DNA of 64,000 nucleotides, taken from the NCBI RefSeq assembly GCF_003952505.1, contig NZ_CP034450.1, forward strand, positions 1,612,001 to 1,676,000, given 5' to 3'. Position numbers and translations under genes: made by a program. The notes under the pieces were generated by a model. That model searched no databases and had not been told where the DNA came from. It was given only the letters and a program-made list of their open reading frames with translations. This document shows positions 37,144-46,144 of this stretch, piece by piece. Every line of letters begins with the position of its first letter. The stretch's first letter is position 1. This DNA is from Mesorhizobium sp. M4B.F.Ca.ET.058.02.1.1 (GTDB taxonomy: Bacteria > Pseudomonadota > Alphaproteobacteria > Rhizobiales > Rhizobiaceae).

Positions 37144-37429
37144 CCCTCAATTATGCCTGGCGATAACGGTTTGGCGAGAGCTTCGGTTGCACGCAAGACA
37201 TCCTTCCCCGCCCGACGGCAGTGTGGGAGAGGCGGACCGGCGAAGTCGAGACAGAGAGGGGCAGCGCCCCGCGAAGCCCCCTCTCCGTCCGCTTTGCGGA
37301 CACCTTCCCTCGCTTTGCGGGGGCGAGGAAGGCTCCCTACAATTCGATTCAAATGCGGCTGTGGATGTTTGCATTCGGGTAAAGCGACTCGAGCATCTTC
37401 GCGACACGGCGGGCAATAAGGAGAAGCTA
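37144..37429. repeat. Intergenic stretch with a palindromic repeat
   Basis: No gene is seen here. The central part (about 37200-37345) is a composite rhizobial-type repeat with the arms CTTCCCTCG and CGAGGAAG around GCTTTGCGGGGG and a CCGTCCGCTTTGCGGAC hairpin. An AAGGAGAAG ribosome-binding site for the next small gene lies at its end. Confidence 0.5.
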
Positions 37430-37618
37430 ATGAAAAGCGACTTTGCCGCCGCTCGTCTGCACCTCGAGCGGGCCGGCCACTATCTGCGCGGCGATGACGA
37501 GACCAGCCACACGACGCTTGCGGCGCTCGATCTCTTGGTGGAGGCGATCACGGTGGCCCAGTATGCGCGGCCCGTGGCCGAAATCGTGCCGTTTCCGAAG
37601 GCCGCCGGGCAGAGATAG
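37430..37618 (+). CDS. Small hypothetical protein
   Basis: A 62-residue protein from MKSDFAAARLHLERAGHYLR, with TTLAALDLLVEAITVAQYA and a basic end. It has a strong AAGGAGAAG ribosome-binding site 4 bases before the ATG and a clean stop. It is helical and soluble, with no known domain. Confidence 0.7.
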   Translation: MKSDFAAARLHLERAGHYLRGDDETSHTTLAALDLLVEAITVAQYARPVAEIVPFPKAAGQR

Positions 37619-37647
37619 GCAGCAGGCCGAGCGGCGGCCAGTCATGT

Positions 37648-38544
37648 TCAGCCGGGGCCGATCAAGTCCGTCATTGCCTCGATGACTTTGCCCGCCGCCG
37701 CTCCGGTCGCTGACCGGTCATTGACCAGGATCGAAGTGCGAAACGGTATGTCGAGATCGATCTCTTTCAGCACCAGCCCGAACTCGGAATAGAAGCCCGC
37801 TGTGAACGGATCGACGACCGCGAGCGAAGGACTGCCCCTGACTAGCGCGCAGGCCAGGAAAGACTGGAAGATGTCGGCGACCGTATTGGCGGCGGTCGCT
37901 TCCAGCAGCTTGGCGCCGTCGCGGTTGCGCCGGAAATAGAGCTCGCCGAGCGAGACGAAGGGATAGAGCTTGAAATCCTCGAGCCGGATCCGCTCGCGAC
38001 CGGCAAGCGGATGGGTTTCATCCATCACGCACACACTGTTGCGCCCGAAGGTGGCCACGCATCTGGTGTCCAGGAAGGAAACGCCGGCGTCCACCACCCC
38101 GACGTCGGTCAGGCGTGAGGCGACGGAGGCGACGATCTCCGTCGAGCTGCGCACCGCGATCGTGGTTCTCGCTTCCGGAAAACGGGTTCTCAACTGCCGG
38201 ATTGCTTCCGGCACGATGTGGAAGGACAACGCCGCCAGGGTGCCGATGCGAACGACGCCGCGCTTCAGCTCGCGGATCTCCTGCGCGGCCATGATCAGGT
38301 TGCGCGCACCGTGGAAGGTCTTGCCGACCTCGCCATAGAACAGCAGGCCCTGCTCGGTCGGCACCAGCCGGCCGTGCGAGCGGTCGAACAGGCTCAGCCC
38401 GGTATCGATCTCCAGTTCCTGCAGCAGGCGGCTGACGCTCGGCTGCGATATGTTGAGCGCCGCCGCTGCGCCCGACACCGAGCCGGCCACCATCGTTGCC
38501 TCGAAGGCCTCGAGCTGGCGAACGCTAAGTCCGGAAAAGCGCAT
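37648..38544 (-). CDS. LysR-family regulator of the adjacent sulfatase operon
   Basis: A 298-residue LysR protein started at MRFSGLSVRQLEAFEATMVA; the ORF upstream to 38679 crosses the promoter. The helix-turn-helix is SVSGAAAALNISQPSVSRLL. The effector domain has GVVRIGTLAALSFHIVPEAI and KLYPFVSLGELYFRRNRDG, the style of opine/OccR-NocR-like regulators. It is divergent from the sulfatase gene, with a perfect LysR-type inverted repeat in the 79-bp gap. Confidence 0.92.
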   Translation of the reverse strand: MRFSGLSVRQLEAFEATMVAGSVSGAAAALNISQPSVSRLLQELEIDTGLSLFDRSHGRLVPTEQGLLFYGEVGKTFHGARNLIMAAQEIRELKRGVVRIGTLAALSFHIVPEAIRQLRTRFPEARTTIAVRSSTEIVASVASRLTDVGVVDAGVSFLDTRCVATFGRNSVCVMDETHPLAGRERIRLEDFKLYPFVSLGELYFRRNRDGAKLLEATAANTVADIFQSFLACALVRGSPSLAVVDPFTAGFYSEFGLVLKEIDLDIPFRTSILVNDRSATGAAAGKVIEAMTDLIGPG

Positions 38545-38553
38545 CTCTTTCTC

Positions 38554-38578
38554 CCGGTATAGGTTTAGCACATACCGG
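38554..38578. promoter_or_regulatory. LysR-box: perfect 7-bp inverted repeat with T-N11-A
   Basis: CCGGTAT (38554-38560), 11 bases, then ATACCGG (38572-38578). This is the textbook T-N11-A arrangement of LysR recognition sites, ten bases from the lysR start and 46 before the sulfatase start. It probably serves both autoregulation and activation of the sulfatase operon. Confidence 0.75.
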
Positions 38579-38623
38579 ACGAAAATCTTGATCTTTGATT
38601 CCGCTCGGTTTCCGGCCCTAGCT

Positions 38624-40177
38624 ATGCGCCAGGCAGAAACGGACGGAGCCGTCGTGAAGCGAGCCAACCTCATCTTCATCTGCGCCGATCAGATGCGCTA
38701 CGACGCTCTCTCGGTCACCGGCAATCGCGTTGCCCACACGATCAACATCGACCACATAGCGGCGCGCGGCGCGACCTTCCACCGCCACTTCACCCCCAAC
38801 CAGATCTGTTCGCCGAGCCGCGCGACAATGGCGACCGGGCTCTATCCGCGCCACCACGGCCTGTGGCGCAACGGCGTGGCGCTCGACGAGCGGCTGCCCA
38901 ATCTGTGGCAGGCGCTGGCGCGTGCGGGATACGCGACCAGGGGCGTCGGCAAGCTCCACTTCCAGCCGCTGCTTGCGCCCGCCGAACGCGACATGCCGGA
39001 ATCGCTCGCCTATTGGGAAAGGCCCGGCAGCGAGGACTGGAACGGCCCCTATTTCGGCTTCGACGGCGTCGACCTCGTCATGGGCGAGGCCAATGAATCC
39101 ACCCGCGCCGGTCACTACGCGGCCTGGCTCAGGCGGAACCATCCCGAGGTGGTGGACCTCTACGAGCCGGAAGCGGACGGAGAGAGCCGGGCCGACGACC
39201 TGAAGGAAGTGTGGAAAAGTGCGGTGCCGCCGGAACTGCACTACACCAGCTGGATCGCTGACCGGGCCATTGACTTCATCGAACGCCAGGGCAGACGGTC
39301 GGAGCCGTTCGGCCTGTTCGTCTCGTTTCCGGACCCGCATCACCCGTTTTCTCCTCCCCGGCCCTATTGCGACCTGTTCCGGCCGGAGCGGATGCCGAGG
39401 CCGGCCATCCGAGCGGGCGAGTTGGAGCGCATGCCGGCCTATCTCGGCGAAGGCGACGATCCACGTAAGGAGCCTTACATCGCCAGCGGCGAGCCGCCGC
39501 GCGAACAGGGTTTCCTGGTGCGCACCGACGCTATTTCCGGCGCGACGCTGGCCACCGCGATCGCCCACACACATGGCATGATCCAGATGATCGACGATGC
39601 CGTCGGGCGGCTGCTGGAGGCGCTGGCCGACGCCGGCGTGCTGGAGAACACCTATGTCCTGTTTACTGCCGATCACGGCGAACTGTTGGGTGACCACGGA
39701 CTGTTGCGCAAGGGGCCGCCACCCTATCGCCAGTTGCTGCAGGTGCCGCTCGTGCTGTGCGGCCCGGGAATTCCCGCCGGCACCAGCCTCGATGCACTCA
39801 CCAGCCATCTCGACCTGTTCCCGACGGTCGCGTCGCTGCTCGGCCTGCCGGCGCCTACCTCCGACGGCGTCGACCTCACGCCGCTAATCGACGGGCGGGC
39901 GAGTGACGTGCGTGATTTCCTGTTCGCCGAATACCATCCCCGCCGGGATCAATGCCTCTACAACCAGTCGATCATTTCCAGGGAGTGGCGGTTCACCCGC
40001 TACCCGAACCAGCCGGCATGGGGCGAGCTTTTCGATCTTCGTGAAGATCCCTGGGAGCATTGGAATCTGTTCGCAGAGAAAGGCTTCAGCGACCGGGCGC
40101 ACACGCTGAATGCGGTTCTCGATCAAAGGCTGCCGCCGCGGCCGCTGATACCGAATGAAGTTCTCGGCGCCTACTGA
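38624..40177 (+). CDS. Type I sulfatase (arylsulfatase/choline-sulfatase group)
   Basis: A 517-residue alkaline-phosphatase-superfamily hydrolase. Metal ligands appear in NLIFICADQMRYDALS. The formylglycine site is CSPSRATMATGLYP (Cys-x-Pro-Ser-Arg), needing maturation by a formylglycine-generating enzyme encoded elsewhere. The second metal site is VLFTADHGELLGDHGLL. No signal peptide is seen, so it is likely cytoplasmic and would act on an imported sulfate ester. A GTG at 38654 is an alternative start. It is followed by an ABC binding-protein gene 20 bp on. Confidence 0.92.
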   Translation: MRQAETDGAVVKRANLIFICADQMRYDALSVTGNRVAHTINIDHIAARGATFHRHFTPNQICSPSRATMATGLYPRHHGLWRNGVALDERLPNLWQALARAGYATRGVGKLHFQPLLAPAERDMPESLAYWERPGSEDWNGPYFGFDGVDLVMGEANESTRAGHYAAWLRRNHPEVVDLYEPEADGESRADDLKEVWKSAVPPELHYTSWIADRAIDFIERQGRRSEPFGLFVSFPDPHHPFSPPRPYCDLFRPERMPRPAIRAGELERMPAYLGEGDDPRKEPYIASGEPPREQGFLVRTDAISGATLATAIAHTHGMIQMIDDAVGRLLEALADAGVLENTYVLFTADHGELLGDHGLLRKGPPPYRQLLQVPLVLCGPGIPAGTSLDALTSHLDLFPTVASLLGLPAPTSDGVDLTPLIDGRASDVRDFLFAEYHPRRDQCLYNQSIISREWRFTRYPNQPAWGELFDLREDPWEHWNLFAEKGFSDRAHTLNAVLDQRLPPRPLIPNEVLGAY

Positions 40178-40197
40178 ACCAGCAAAGGGGGAATGAC

Positions 40198-41763
40198 ATG
40201 CACGATCAGATCACGTCCTTGATCCAGGGCGGCATGGACCGCCGCCGCTTCCTGCAGACCGCGGCCGTCACGGCGCTCGCCACGGCGGCGTTCCCACGTG
40301 CTGGCCTTGCCGAGGCGCCGCGCAAGGGCGGCGTGCTGCGCCTGGGCCTCAACGGCGGCAGCTCCGCCGACACGTTCGATCCGACGCAGCTGATCGGCAC
40401 CTTCTCCATCAATGTCTCGCGCCAGGTCTACAACACGCTGGTCGAGATCGGCGACGACGGCAAGCCGGCGCCGGAACTGGCCGCAAGCTGGGAAACCAGC
40501 GACGGCAACAAGCGCTGGATCCTCAACCTGAGGCCCGGCGTGCAGTTCCACAACGGCAAGGCCTTCGACGCCGAGGACGTCAAATATTCGCTCGGGCTGC
40601 ATCTCGGCGAGAAGACCAAGTCGAAGGCGAAGGGCCTGGTCGCCGACATTGCCGATGTGCGGGCGGCCTCGCCGAGGCAGGTCGAGATTCTGCTCAAGTC
40701 GCCCAATCCCGACATGGACTATGTGCTGTCGGACCTGCATTTCGCCATGGTCCCGGCGGGCTTCGCGGACTGGTCGAAGCCGGTCGGCACCGGGCCGTTC
40801 AAGCTCACCGCCTTCCAGCCGGGCGTGCGGGCGACGGCCAGCCGCAACGAAGCCTACTGGAGAAGCGACCGCGGCCATGTCGACACGGTCGAGTCCGTGG
40901 TGATCAACGACATGACGGCCCGCGTCTCGGCGCTGCAGGGCGGCTCGGTCCACATCATCAACGGCGTCGACTACAAGATCGCGCCGCTGCTCAAGAAGGA
41001 TCCCCGCGCCTATCTGGTGGTCACCGAAGGCAAGCAGCATTTCTCGCTGCCGATGGACGCGACCAAGGAGCCGTTCAACAACCCCGACATCGTGCTGGCG
41101 CTGAAGCACGCGCTCGACCGCAAGCAGATGGTCGATCTTTTGATGGCCGGCTATGGCCGCGTCGGCAACGACCATCCGATCGCCGCCAGCGATCCGAATT
41201 TCAACCCGAACATCGAACAGCGCGCCTACGATCCGGACAAGGCTCGCTTCCACCTCAAGAAGGCCGGCAAGAGCGAGCTGACGCTCGAACTGCACGCCGC
41301 CCCGGTGGCGTTCGAGCAGGCGGTCAGCACGGCCGAGCTCTTCGCCCAGTCGGCCAAGCCCGCCGGCATCACCGTCGGCGTCAAGCGCGAGCCCGACGAC
41401 GGCTATTGGGCGGAGGTGTGGATGAAGAAGCCCTGGGTCGCGTCCTTCTGGGCCGGACGGCCGTCGGCCAGCATGATGTTCTCCTCGGTCTATGCGTCAG
41501 GCGCGCCGTGGAACGAGACCCACTGGAAGAACGAGGACTTCGACCGCAAGCTCGCCGAGTCGCGCTCGTTCGCCGATCCGGCCAAGCGCCGCGAGGTCTA
41601 TTTCGAGCTGCAGCAGACGATCCATGATACGTGCCCCACCATCATCCCGGCCTTCGCCAGCTGGGTCGACGCGGCGCGCGCGGAGGTCAAGGGCTTCACC
41701 CCAAATCCCAACTTCCTGCTCAGCGACCATCGCGTGGCAGAGCGCGTCTGGCTGGAGGCGTGA
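40198..41763 (+). CDS. ABC transporter substrate-binding protein, family 5, Tat signal
   Basis: A 521-residue SBP_bac_5 protein. MDRRRFLQTAAVTALATAAF is a Tat-like signal. The fold blocks NVSRQVYNTLVEIGDDGKPA, VQFHNGKAFDAEDVKYSL and VGTGPFKLTAFQPG are typical. These proteins normally bind peptides, but many bind other solutes; next to a sulfatase, a sulfated compound is plausible. No permease or ATPase genes follow, so it depends on parts encoded elsewhere. Confidence 0.92.
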   Translation: MHDQITSLIQGGMDRRRFLQTAAVTALATAAFPRAGLAEAPRKGGVLRLGLNGGSSADTFDPTQLIGTFSINVSRQVYNTLVEIGDDGKPAPELAASWETSDGNKRWILNLRPGVQFHNGKAFDAEDVKYSLGLHLGEKTKSKAKGLVADIADVRAASPRQVEILLKSPNPDMDYVLSDLHFAMVPAGFADWSKPVGTGPFKLTAFQPGVRATASRNEAYWRSDRGHVDTVESVVINDMTARVSALQGGSVHIINGVDYKIAPLLKKDPRAYLVVTEGKQHFSLPMDATKEPFNNPDIVLALKHALDRKQMVDLLMAGYGRVGNDHPIAASDPNFNPNIEQRAYDPDKARFHLKKAGKSELTLELHAAPVAFEQAVSTAELFAQSAKPAGITVGVKREPDDGYWAEVWMKKPWVASFWAGRPSASMMFSSVYASGAPWNETHWKNEDFDRKLAESRSFADPAKRREVYFELQQTIHDTCPTIIPAFASWVDAARAEVKGFTPNPNFLLSDHRVAERVWLEA

Positions 41764-41875
41764 ACGCGCCAGGCCAGGGGCAGGCCGGAGGGAACGTTTC
41801 GGCCCGCCGCGCGTTGTTGTCATCGGGGTGATGGCCGGCCATTTCCGCCGGCCATTGCATTTGGATGGCAAGGGG

Positions 41876-42607
41876 ATGTCCAAGGTCGAGACCATCAAGC
41901 CCGTCGAGGCGGCGGCAGCGCCGCGGGCCTCGGATGCGTTCGCGCTGAAGCTCACCTCCTCCGAACTGGCGACGACCATGTCGCATTTCCACCGCGCCGA
42001 GATCGCCCGCATGGCCGGCTGGCGCGACCGGCTCGACCGGACGAGCAACTGGGCGATCACCGTCGCCGCCGCCATGCTTTCGGTCTCGCTGTCGACGCCG
42101 AGCTCGCATCACGGCGTGCTGCTGTTCGCCATGCTGCTGATCACGCTGCTCTTGTGGATCGAAGCGCGGCGCTACCGCTTCTTCGACGTCTACCGCGCGC
42201 GGGTGCGCCAGTTCGAGCGCTATTATTTCGCGCAGATCTTCTCGCCGCAGCCCGACTTCGCCTCCAACTGGCTGGCGATCGTCGGCGAAGGCCTGCGCTC
42301 GCCGCGCTTCCTGATCTCGCAGCGCGCGGCGCTGGTCCGCCGGCTGCGCCGCAACTACATCTTCATGTACACGATCCTGATGCTGGCCTGGGTGCTGAAG
42401 ATCACGACGCCCAGCCTGCAGCGCGAAGGCTCGCCGATCGGCTTCGGCGCCTCGTTCCTCGACGCGATGCGGGTGGCCGCGCTCGGCCCGGTGCCCGGCA
42501 TCGTTGTCGCGTCCATTGTGGCGCTGTTCTATGTCGGCCTGCTCGCCGCCGCCTTCCTGGTCAACAGCGAGGAAGGCGAGCTTTCGCATGGCACCGTGCA
42601 TGTCTGA
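41876..42607 (+). CDS. DUF2270 membrane protein
   Basis: A 243-residue protein with a cytoplasmic N-terminus and four predicted helices (WAITVAAAMLSVSLS, VLLFAMLLITLLLWIEARRY, NYIFMYTILMLAWVLKI, IVVASIVALFYVGLLAAAFL). The RRYRFFDVYRARVRQFERYY segment is a strong DUF2270 marker. Function unknown. AGGGG precedes the chosen ATG. Confidence 0.85.
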   Translation: MSKVETIKPVEAAAAPRASDAFALKLTSSELATTMSHFHRAEIARMAGWRDRLDRTSNWAITVAAAMLSVSLSTPSSHHGVLLFAMLLITLLLWIEARRYRFFDVYRARVRQFERYYFAQIFSPQPDFASNWLAIVGEGLRSPRFLISQRAALVRRLRRNYIFMYTILMLAWVLKITTPSLQREGSPIGFGASFLDAMRVAALGPVPGIVVASIVALFYVGLLAAAFLVNSEEGELSHGTVHV

Positions 42608-42794
42608 ACCGCAATCTGAGGCAATCCAGCCGCTGCTTTCGAAGAAAGCAGGCGCCCGCCCAATGCCTTGGCGGGACAACCTCCGAGCGGGCCACCGTTA
42701 GCACGTTGATAAGCAATTGGTAATAAAAGGTCATGGATGAGAGATCGACCTCAATCCGCGAACAGAAAAGCGCCGTCACCGGCAGGGCCTTGCC

Positions 42795-45014
42795 GTGCGC
42801 ATTAGGAGCCAGATCATCCTGAGCATGGTCGGCGCCGCGGCGCTGATCGGATTGGTCGGCGGCGTCGCGGTCTTCACGCAGATGGCGGCGACCAAATATC
42901 TCGGGCTGACCGAAGCGACCAATGTCGCGCGCGAGCTGGCCGACACCATAGTCTTCGAACCGTCCGCGGGGACGCCTTCGCTGCTCGAGCAGCCCGAGGT
43001 GCTCAAGCAGTTCCTGGAGCAGCAGCACCGGCGCTCGCAGCGGGATTTCATCGTCGTCGACCGCAACAAGGTAATCGTCGCCCATGCCGCCGACGAGGAG
43101 CACAAGGCCGGCGAAAAATTCGACCACGACCCCGGCAACGAGGTCGGCCGGACGCTGCAGGACGGCGTCCCGCGCAGGTTCATCGACCCGGAGGAAGTGA
43201 ACGCCATCCTGGCCGTTCCGATAGAACAGGGCGAGGACACGATCGTCGGCGCCGTGCTGCTGGAATATGATGCGGTGCTGCATGCCGCCGAGCAGCGCAC
43301 CAACAGCCTGCTGTGGATGGTCGGCCTCAGCACCGCCGCCGCCATGCTGGTCGCGGCTGGCTTCGCCTGGGTGCTGCTCCGCCGTTTCGGCGCCGGGCTC
43401 TCGGACATGATGAACGGCATGCAGGCGCTGGCGCAGGGCGACGTCTTGACGCGCATCCGCCACGTCCGCAAGGACGAATTCGGACAACTGGCCGACGGCT
43501 TCAACACGATGGCCGACCAGCTCGCGTCGGCGCGGGCGCATATCGAGGACATCGTCGAGACGGCGGCCGAGGGCATCGCGGTGCTCGACGGCGACGGCCG
43601 CATCGCCAGCGTCAATCCCGCCGCCACGACGATAATCGGCCGGCGCGCCGACAAGATCGTCGGCCTGCAATGGGACGCGGCGCTGAAGCTGCAAGACCCG
43701 AGAGGCGGCGACTTCGCCAGCGGAACGTCGCCCGTCGAGATGGCTTTGGCCACCGGACGCCAGCACCAGGGCGAAGTCCGGCTGACCAGGTCGGACGGCT
43801 CGCAATTGCCTGTCATCGCCAGTTGCAGCCCGCTGAGCCGGTCGGAGGGCGGCCTGGTGCTGACGCTGAACGACATCAGCGAGCTGCGCCGCGCCGAAGG
43901 GGTCGTCAACGAGCGCGCCGACCAGCTGGCGGTCCTCAATCGCGAGCTGCACGAGAAATCGGAGACCACGACGCGGCTGGTCAAGCTCGGCGAATTGCTG
44001 CAGGCCTGCGTGACCTTCCCCGAGGCCTTCTCGGTGGTCGGCACGGCGATGACCGAGTTCCTCGGCGGCTTGAGCGGCAGCGTGCACCTGACCAGCGCCT
44101 CGCGCAACCTGGTGGAGGAGATGGCGCATTGGGGCGACGTCCGCTCGAGCGTCAACCAGTTCGCGCCGGAGGACTGCTGGGCGCTGCGGCGTGGCCAGGA
44201 GCATGTCGCCGGCCCGGGCATGCTGACGCCGCGCTGCGCCCACATCACCGAGAACGGCAAGAAGGGCTATGTCTGCATGCCGCTGGCGGCGCAAGGCGAG
44301 ACGCTGGGCATCCTGCATCTGTGCGAGCCGAACGCAGCCGAAAAGCCGCAATGGCTGGCCGAGCGGCAGCAGATCCTGCGCGGCGTCGTCGACACGCTGG
44401 CGCTGGCGCTGGCCAATCTGCGCCTGCGCGAGACGCTCAGGCAGCAATCGATCCGCGATCCGAACACCGGCCTGTTCAACCGGCGCTATCTGGAGGAAAC
44501 CAGCAGCCGCGAACTCAGGCGCATGGAGCGCTCGAGCCAGCCGCTGGCGATCATCATGCTCGACGTCGACCACTTCAAGCAGTTCAACGACACGTTCGGC
44601 CACGAAGCCGGCGACCTCGTGCTGAAGCAGGTCGCCGCAACGCTCATCGAGCATGCCCGCGACAGCGATGTCGTGTCGCGCTATGGCGGTGAGGAATTCG
44701 CGCTGGTCATGCCGGGAGCATCGCTCGAAGAGGGCGCCCAGCGCGCCGAGGCGCTGCGCCAGGCGATCAAGCAGCTGCATCTGGCGCATCGCGGCCGCAC
44801 GCTCGGCACCGTGACGGCCTCATTCGGCGTCGCCGCCTATCCCGAGCATGGCGCGGGCTGGGCCGAGCTCACCAACGCGGCCGACCACGCGCAATACGAT
44901 GCCAAGGCCGAAGGCCGCGACCGCGTCGTCGTCGCCAGGACCAATGCGCCGGGCGAGCGCCCGGCGATCCAGCTGGTGGCATCGGTGAAGGCGGGCGCGG
45001 ACACCAAGGGTTGA
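42795..45014 (+). CDS. Diguanylate cyclase with extracytoplasmic sensor, HAMP, PAS and GAF domains
   Basis: A 739-residue inner-membrane protein starting with GTG (MRIRSQIILSMVGAAALIGL). It has a first helix at residues 5-27, an extracytoplasmic sensor to about 175, a second helix (LWMVGLSTAAAMLVAAGFAW), a HAMP segment, a PAS domain (EDIVETAAEGIAVLDGDGRI), a coiled linker, a GAF-like domain, and a C-terminal GGDEF domain with SRYGGEEFALVMPG. GGEEF is an active-site form, so it should make c-di-GMP. The stop lies within a 63-bp repeat found again after the next gene. Confidence 0.92.
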   Translation: MRIRSQIILSMVGAAALIGLVGGVAVFTQMAATKYLGLTEATNVARELADTIVFEPSAGTPSLLEQPEVLKQFLEQQHRRSQRDFIVVDRNKVIVAHAADEEHKAGEKFDHDPGNEVGRTLQDGVPRRFIDPEEVNAILAVPIEQGEDTIVGAVLLEYDAVLHAAEQRTNSLLWMVGLSTAAAMLVAAGFAWVLLRRFGAGLSDMMNGMQALAQGDVLTRIRHVRKDEFGQLADGFNTMADQLASARAHIEDIVETAAEGIAVLDGDGRIASVNPAATTIIGRRADKIVGLQWDAALKLQDPRGGDFASGTSPVEMALATGRQHQGEVRLTRSDGSQLPVIASCSPLSRSEGGLVLTLNDISELRRAEGVVNERADQLAVLNRELHEKSETTTRLVKLGELLQACVTFPEAFSVVGTAMTEFLGGLSGSVHLTSASRNLVEEMAHWGDVRSSVNQFAPEDCWALRRGQEHVAGPGMLTPRCAHITENGKKGYVCMPLAAQGETLGILHLCEPNAAEKPQWLAERQQILRGVVDTLALALANLRLRETLRQQSIRDPNTGLFNRRYLEETSSRELRRMERSSQPLAIIMLDVDHFKQFNDTFGHEAGDLVLKQVAATLIEHARDSDVVSRYGGEEFALVMPGASLEEGAQRAEALRQAIKQLHLAHRGRTLGTVTASFGVAAYPEHGAGWAELTNAADHAQYDAKAEGRDRVVVARTNAPGERPAIQLVASVKAGADTKG

Positions 45015-45053
45015 GTTGCTTTCATCCGTCGGCCGACCACCTATGTCATGGCG

Positions 45054-45113
45054 GACGGTTACGCGATCGGCGCCCTGTCGGCCGGCATAATCGCCGACCT
45101 GTTCGGCCTAGCT
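45054..45113 (+). pseudogene. Fragment of an MFS transporter gene
   Basis: Reads DGYAIGALSAGIIADLFGL, nearly identical to GYAIGALSAGLIADRFGLSW in the MFS protein at 47080-48330, about 2 kb away on the other strand. Homology ends on both sides, so it is a 20-codon relic. The rest of 45015-45275 holds no gene. Confidence 0.65.
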
Positions 45114-45275
45114 GGACAATCGGTTCTGTCGCCGCACCAGCTTTCCTTTCCGGTACAGAAGTTGCGGTCGCCATGGCGGAGCGCTAACGCTGGCGCGCTT
45201 GCTTTGCGCTTGGGTCATTCACTGAATTCTCGTCATGCAGTATCCTGTCGAAAGGAGGGGTACAGGGAGGAGGAA

Positions 45276-46058
45276 ATGACCAGCGCAGCGAGCGTGCCCT
45301 TCGATCCGAAGGACCTGGAGTCAAAAGTCAAGGCCATGTACCGCGACGTCGCCACGAACCCGAAAGGCGAGTTTCATTTCGAGATGGGTCGATCGCTGGC
45401 GGAGCGGTTGGGCTACAGCACTGAAGACCTCGATCGGATACCGGCAGAGGCGATCGAATCGTTCGCTGGTGTCGGTTACTTTTTTCATCTCGCCGACGTG
45501 AAGCCGGGAGAAACTGTGATCGATCTCGGCAGCGGCTCCGGTATGGATACCTTCATCGCGGCGTTGCGGGTCGGCGCGACGGGGAAAGTGATCGGCGTGG
45601 ATATGACCGACGAACAGCTCGCGAAAGCATCCCGCCTGCGCGACAGTCACAGCTTCGATAACATCACTTACATGAAGGGTTATATCGAGGACGTTGAACT
45701 GCCCGCAGGGATTGCCGACGTGGTCATCAGCAACGGGGTGATCAATCTTGCAACCGACAAGCAGGCTGTCTTTCAGGAAACAGCTCGACTGTTGCGCGCC
45801 GGCGGCCGTCTCGCCATCTCCGACATCGTCACCGAGGTGCAACTGCCGGAAAATATCGTGTGCAACTCGACGCTGTGGGCCGCGTGCATCGGCGGTGCCG
45901 CGCAGCAGGACGACTATTGCACGAAGATCGAACACGCCGGCCTTCGCGTGGTCAAGCGCGAGGACAATCCGGCCTACGAGTTCATTTCGCAGAACGCGAA
46001 GGGGGCTAGCCGCAAGTTCGGAGTCAAAAGCGTGTCGATCCTTGCCGCCAAACCCTGA
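45276..46058 (+). CDS. SAM-dependent methyltransferase, ArsM/UbiE-like
   Basis: A 260-residue class I methyltransferase from MTSAASVPFDPKDLESKVKA, after a strong GGAGGAGG site. The SAM loop is VIDLGSGSGMDTFIAAL, followed by VIGVDMTDEQLAKA and RAGGRLAISDIVTEV. It resembles arsenite methyltransferases, but the usual Cys before VINL is Gly (VVISNGVINLATDK), while CNSTLWAACIGGA keeps C-terminal cysteines. Arsenic methylation is therefore doubtful. It lies between 63-bp direct repeats. Confidence 0.85.
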   Translation: MTSAASVPFDPKDLESKVKAMYRDVATNPKGEFHFEMGRSLAERLGYSTEDLDRIPAEAIESFAGVGYFFHLADVKPGETVIDLGSGSGMDTFIAALRVGATGKVIGVDMTDEQLAKASRLRDSHSFDNITYMKGYIEDVELPAGIADVVISNGVINLATDKQAVFQETARLLRAGGRLAISDIVTEVQLPENIVCNSTLWAACIGGAAQQDDYCTKIEHAGLRVVKREDNPAYEFISQNAKGASRKFGVKSVSILAAKP

Positions 46059-46144
46059 AAGCTGGCGCGGGCACCAAGGGCTGTTAAGCTTTCACATATC
46101 GGCCGACCACCTATATGCCTAGAGGAAAAGCATGGGAGATGGTG

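Larger units (their letters stand above)
44985..46117. repeat. 63-bp imperfect direct repeats bracketing the methyltransferase gene
   Basis: 44985-45047 and 46055-46117 agree at 49 of 63 positions without gaps, with GGCGCGG-N-CACCAAGGG and CGGCCGACCACCTAT as exact blocks. The first copy holds the stop codon of the diguanylate cyclase; the second keeps a decayed version of that gene end and overlaps the methyltransferase stop. The period is 1070 bp. Confidence 0.75.

Noticed and set aside
45276..46058. Naming the methyltransferase arsM
   Set aside because: A cysteine needed in arsenite methyltransferases is Gly here, and no arsenic genes are adjacent.
44985..46117. Integrative element with att sites
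   Set aside because: Repeats are only 78 percent alike, enclose 1 kb with no integrase, and no tRNA is involved.
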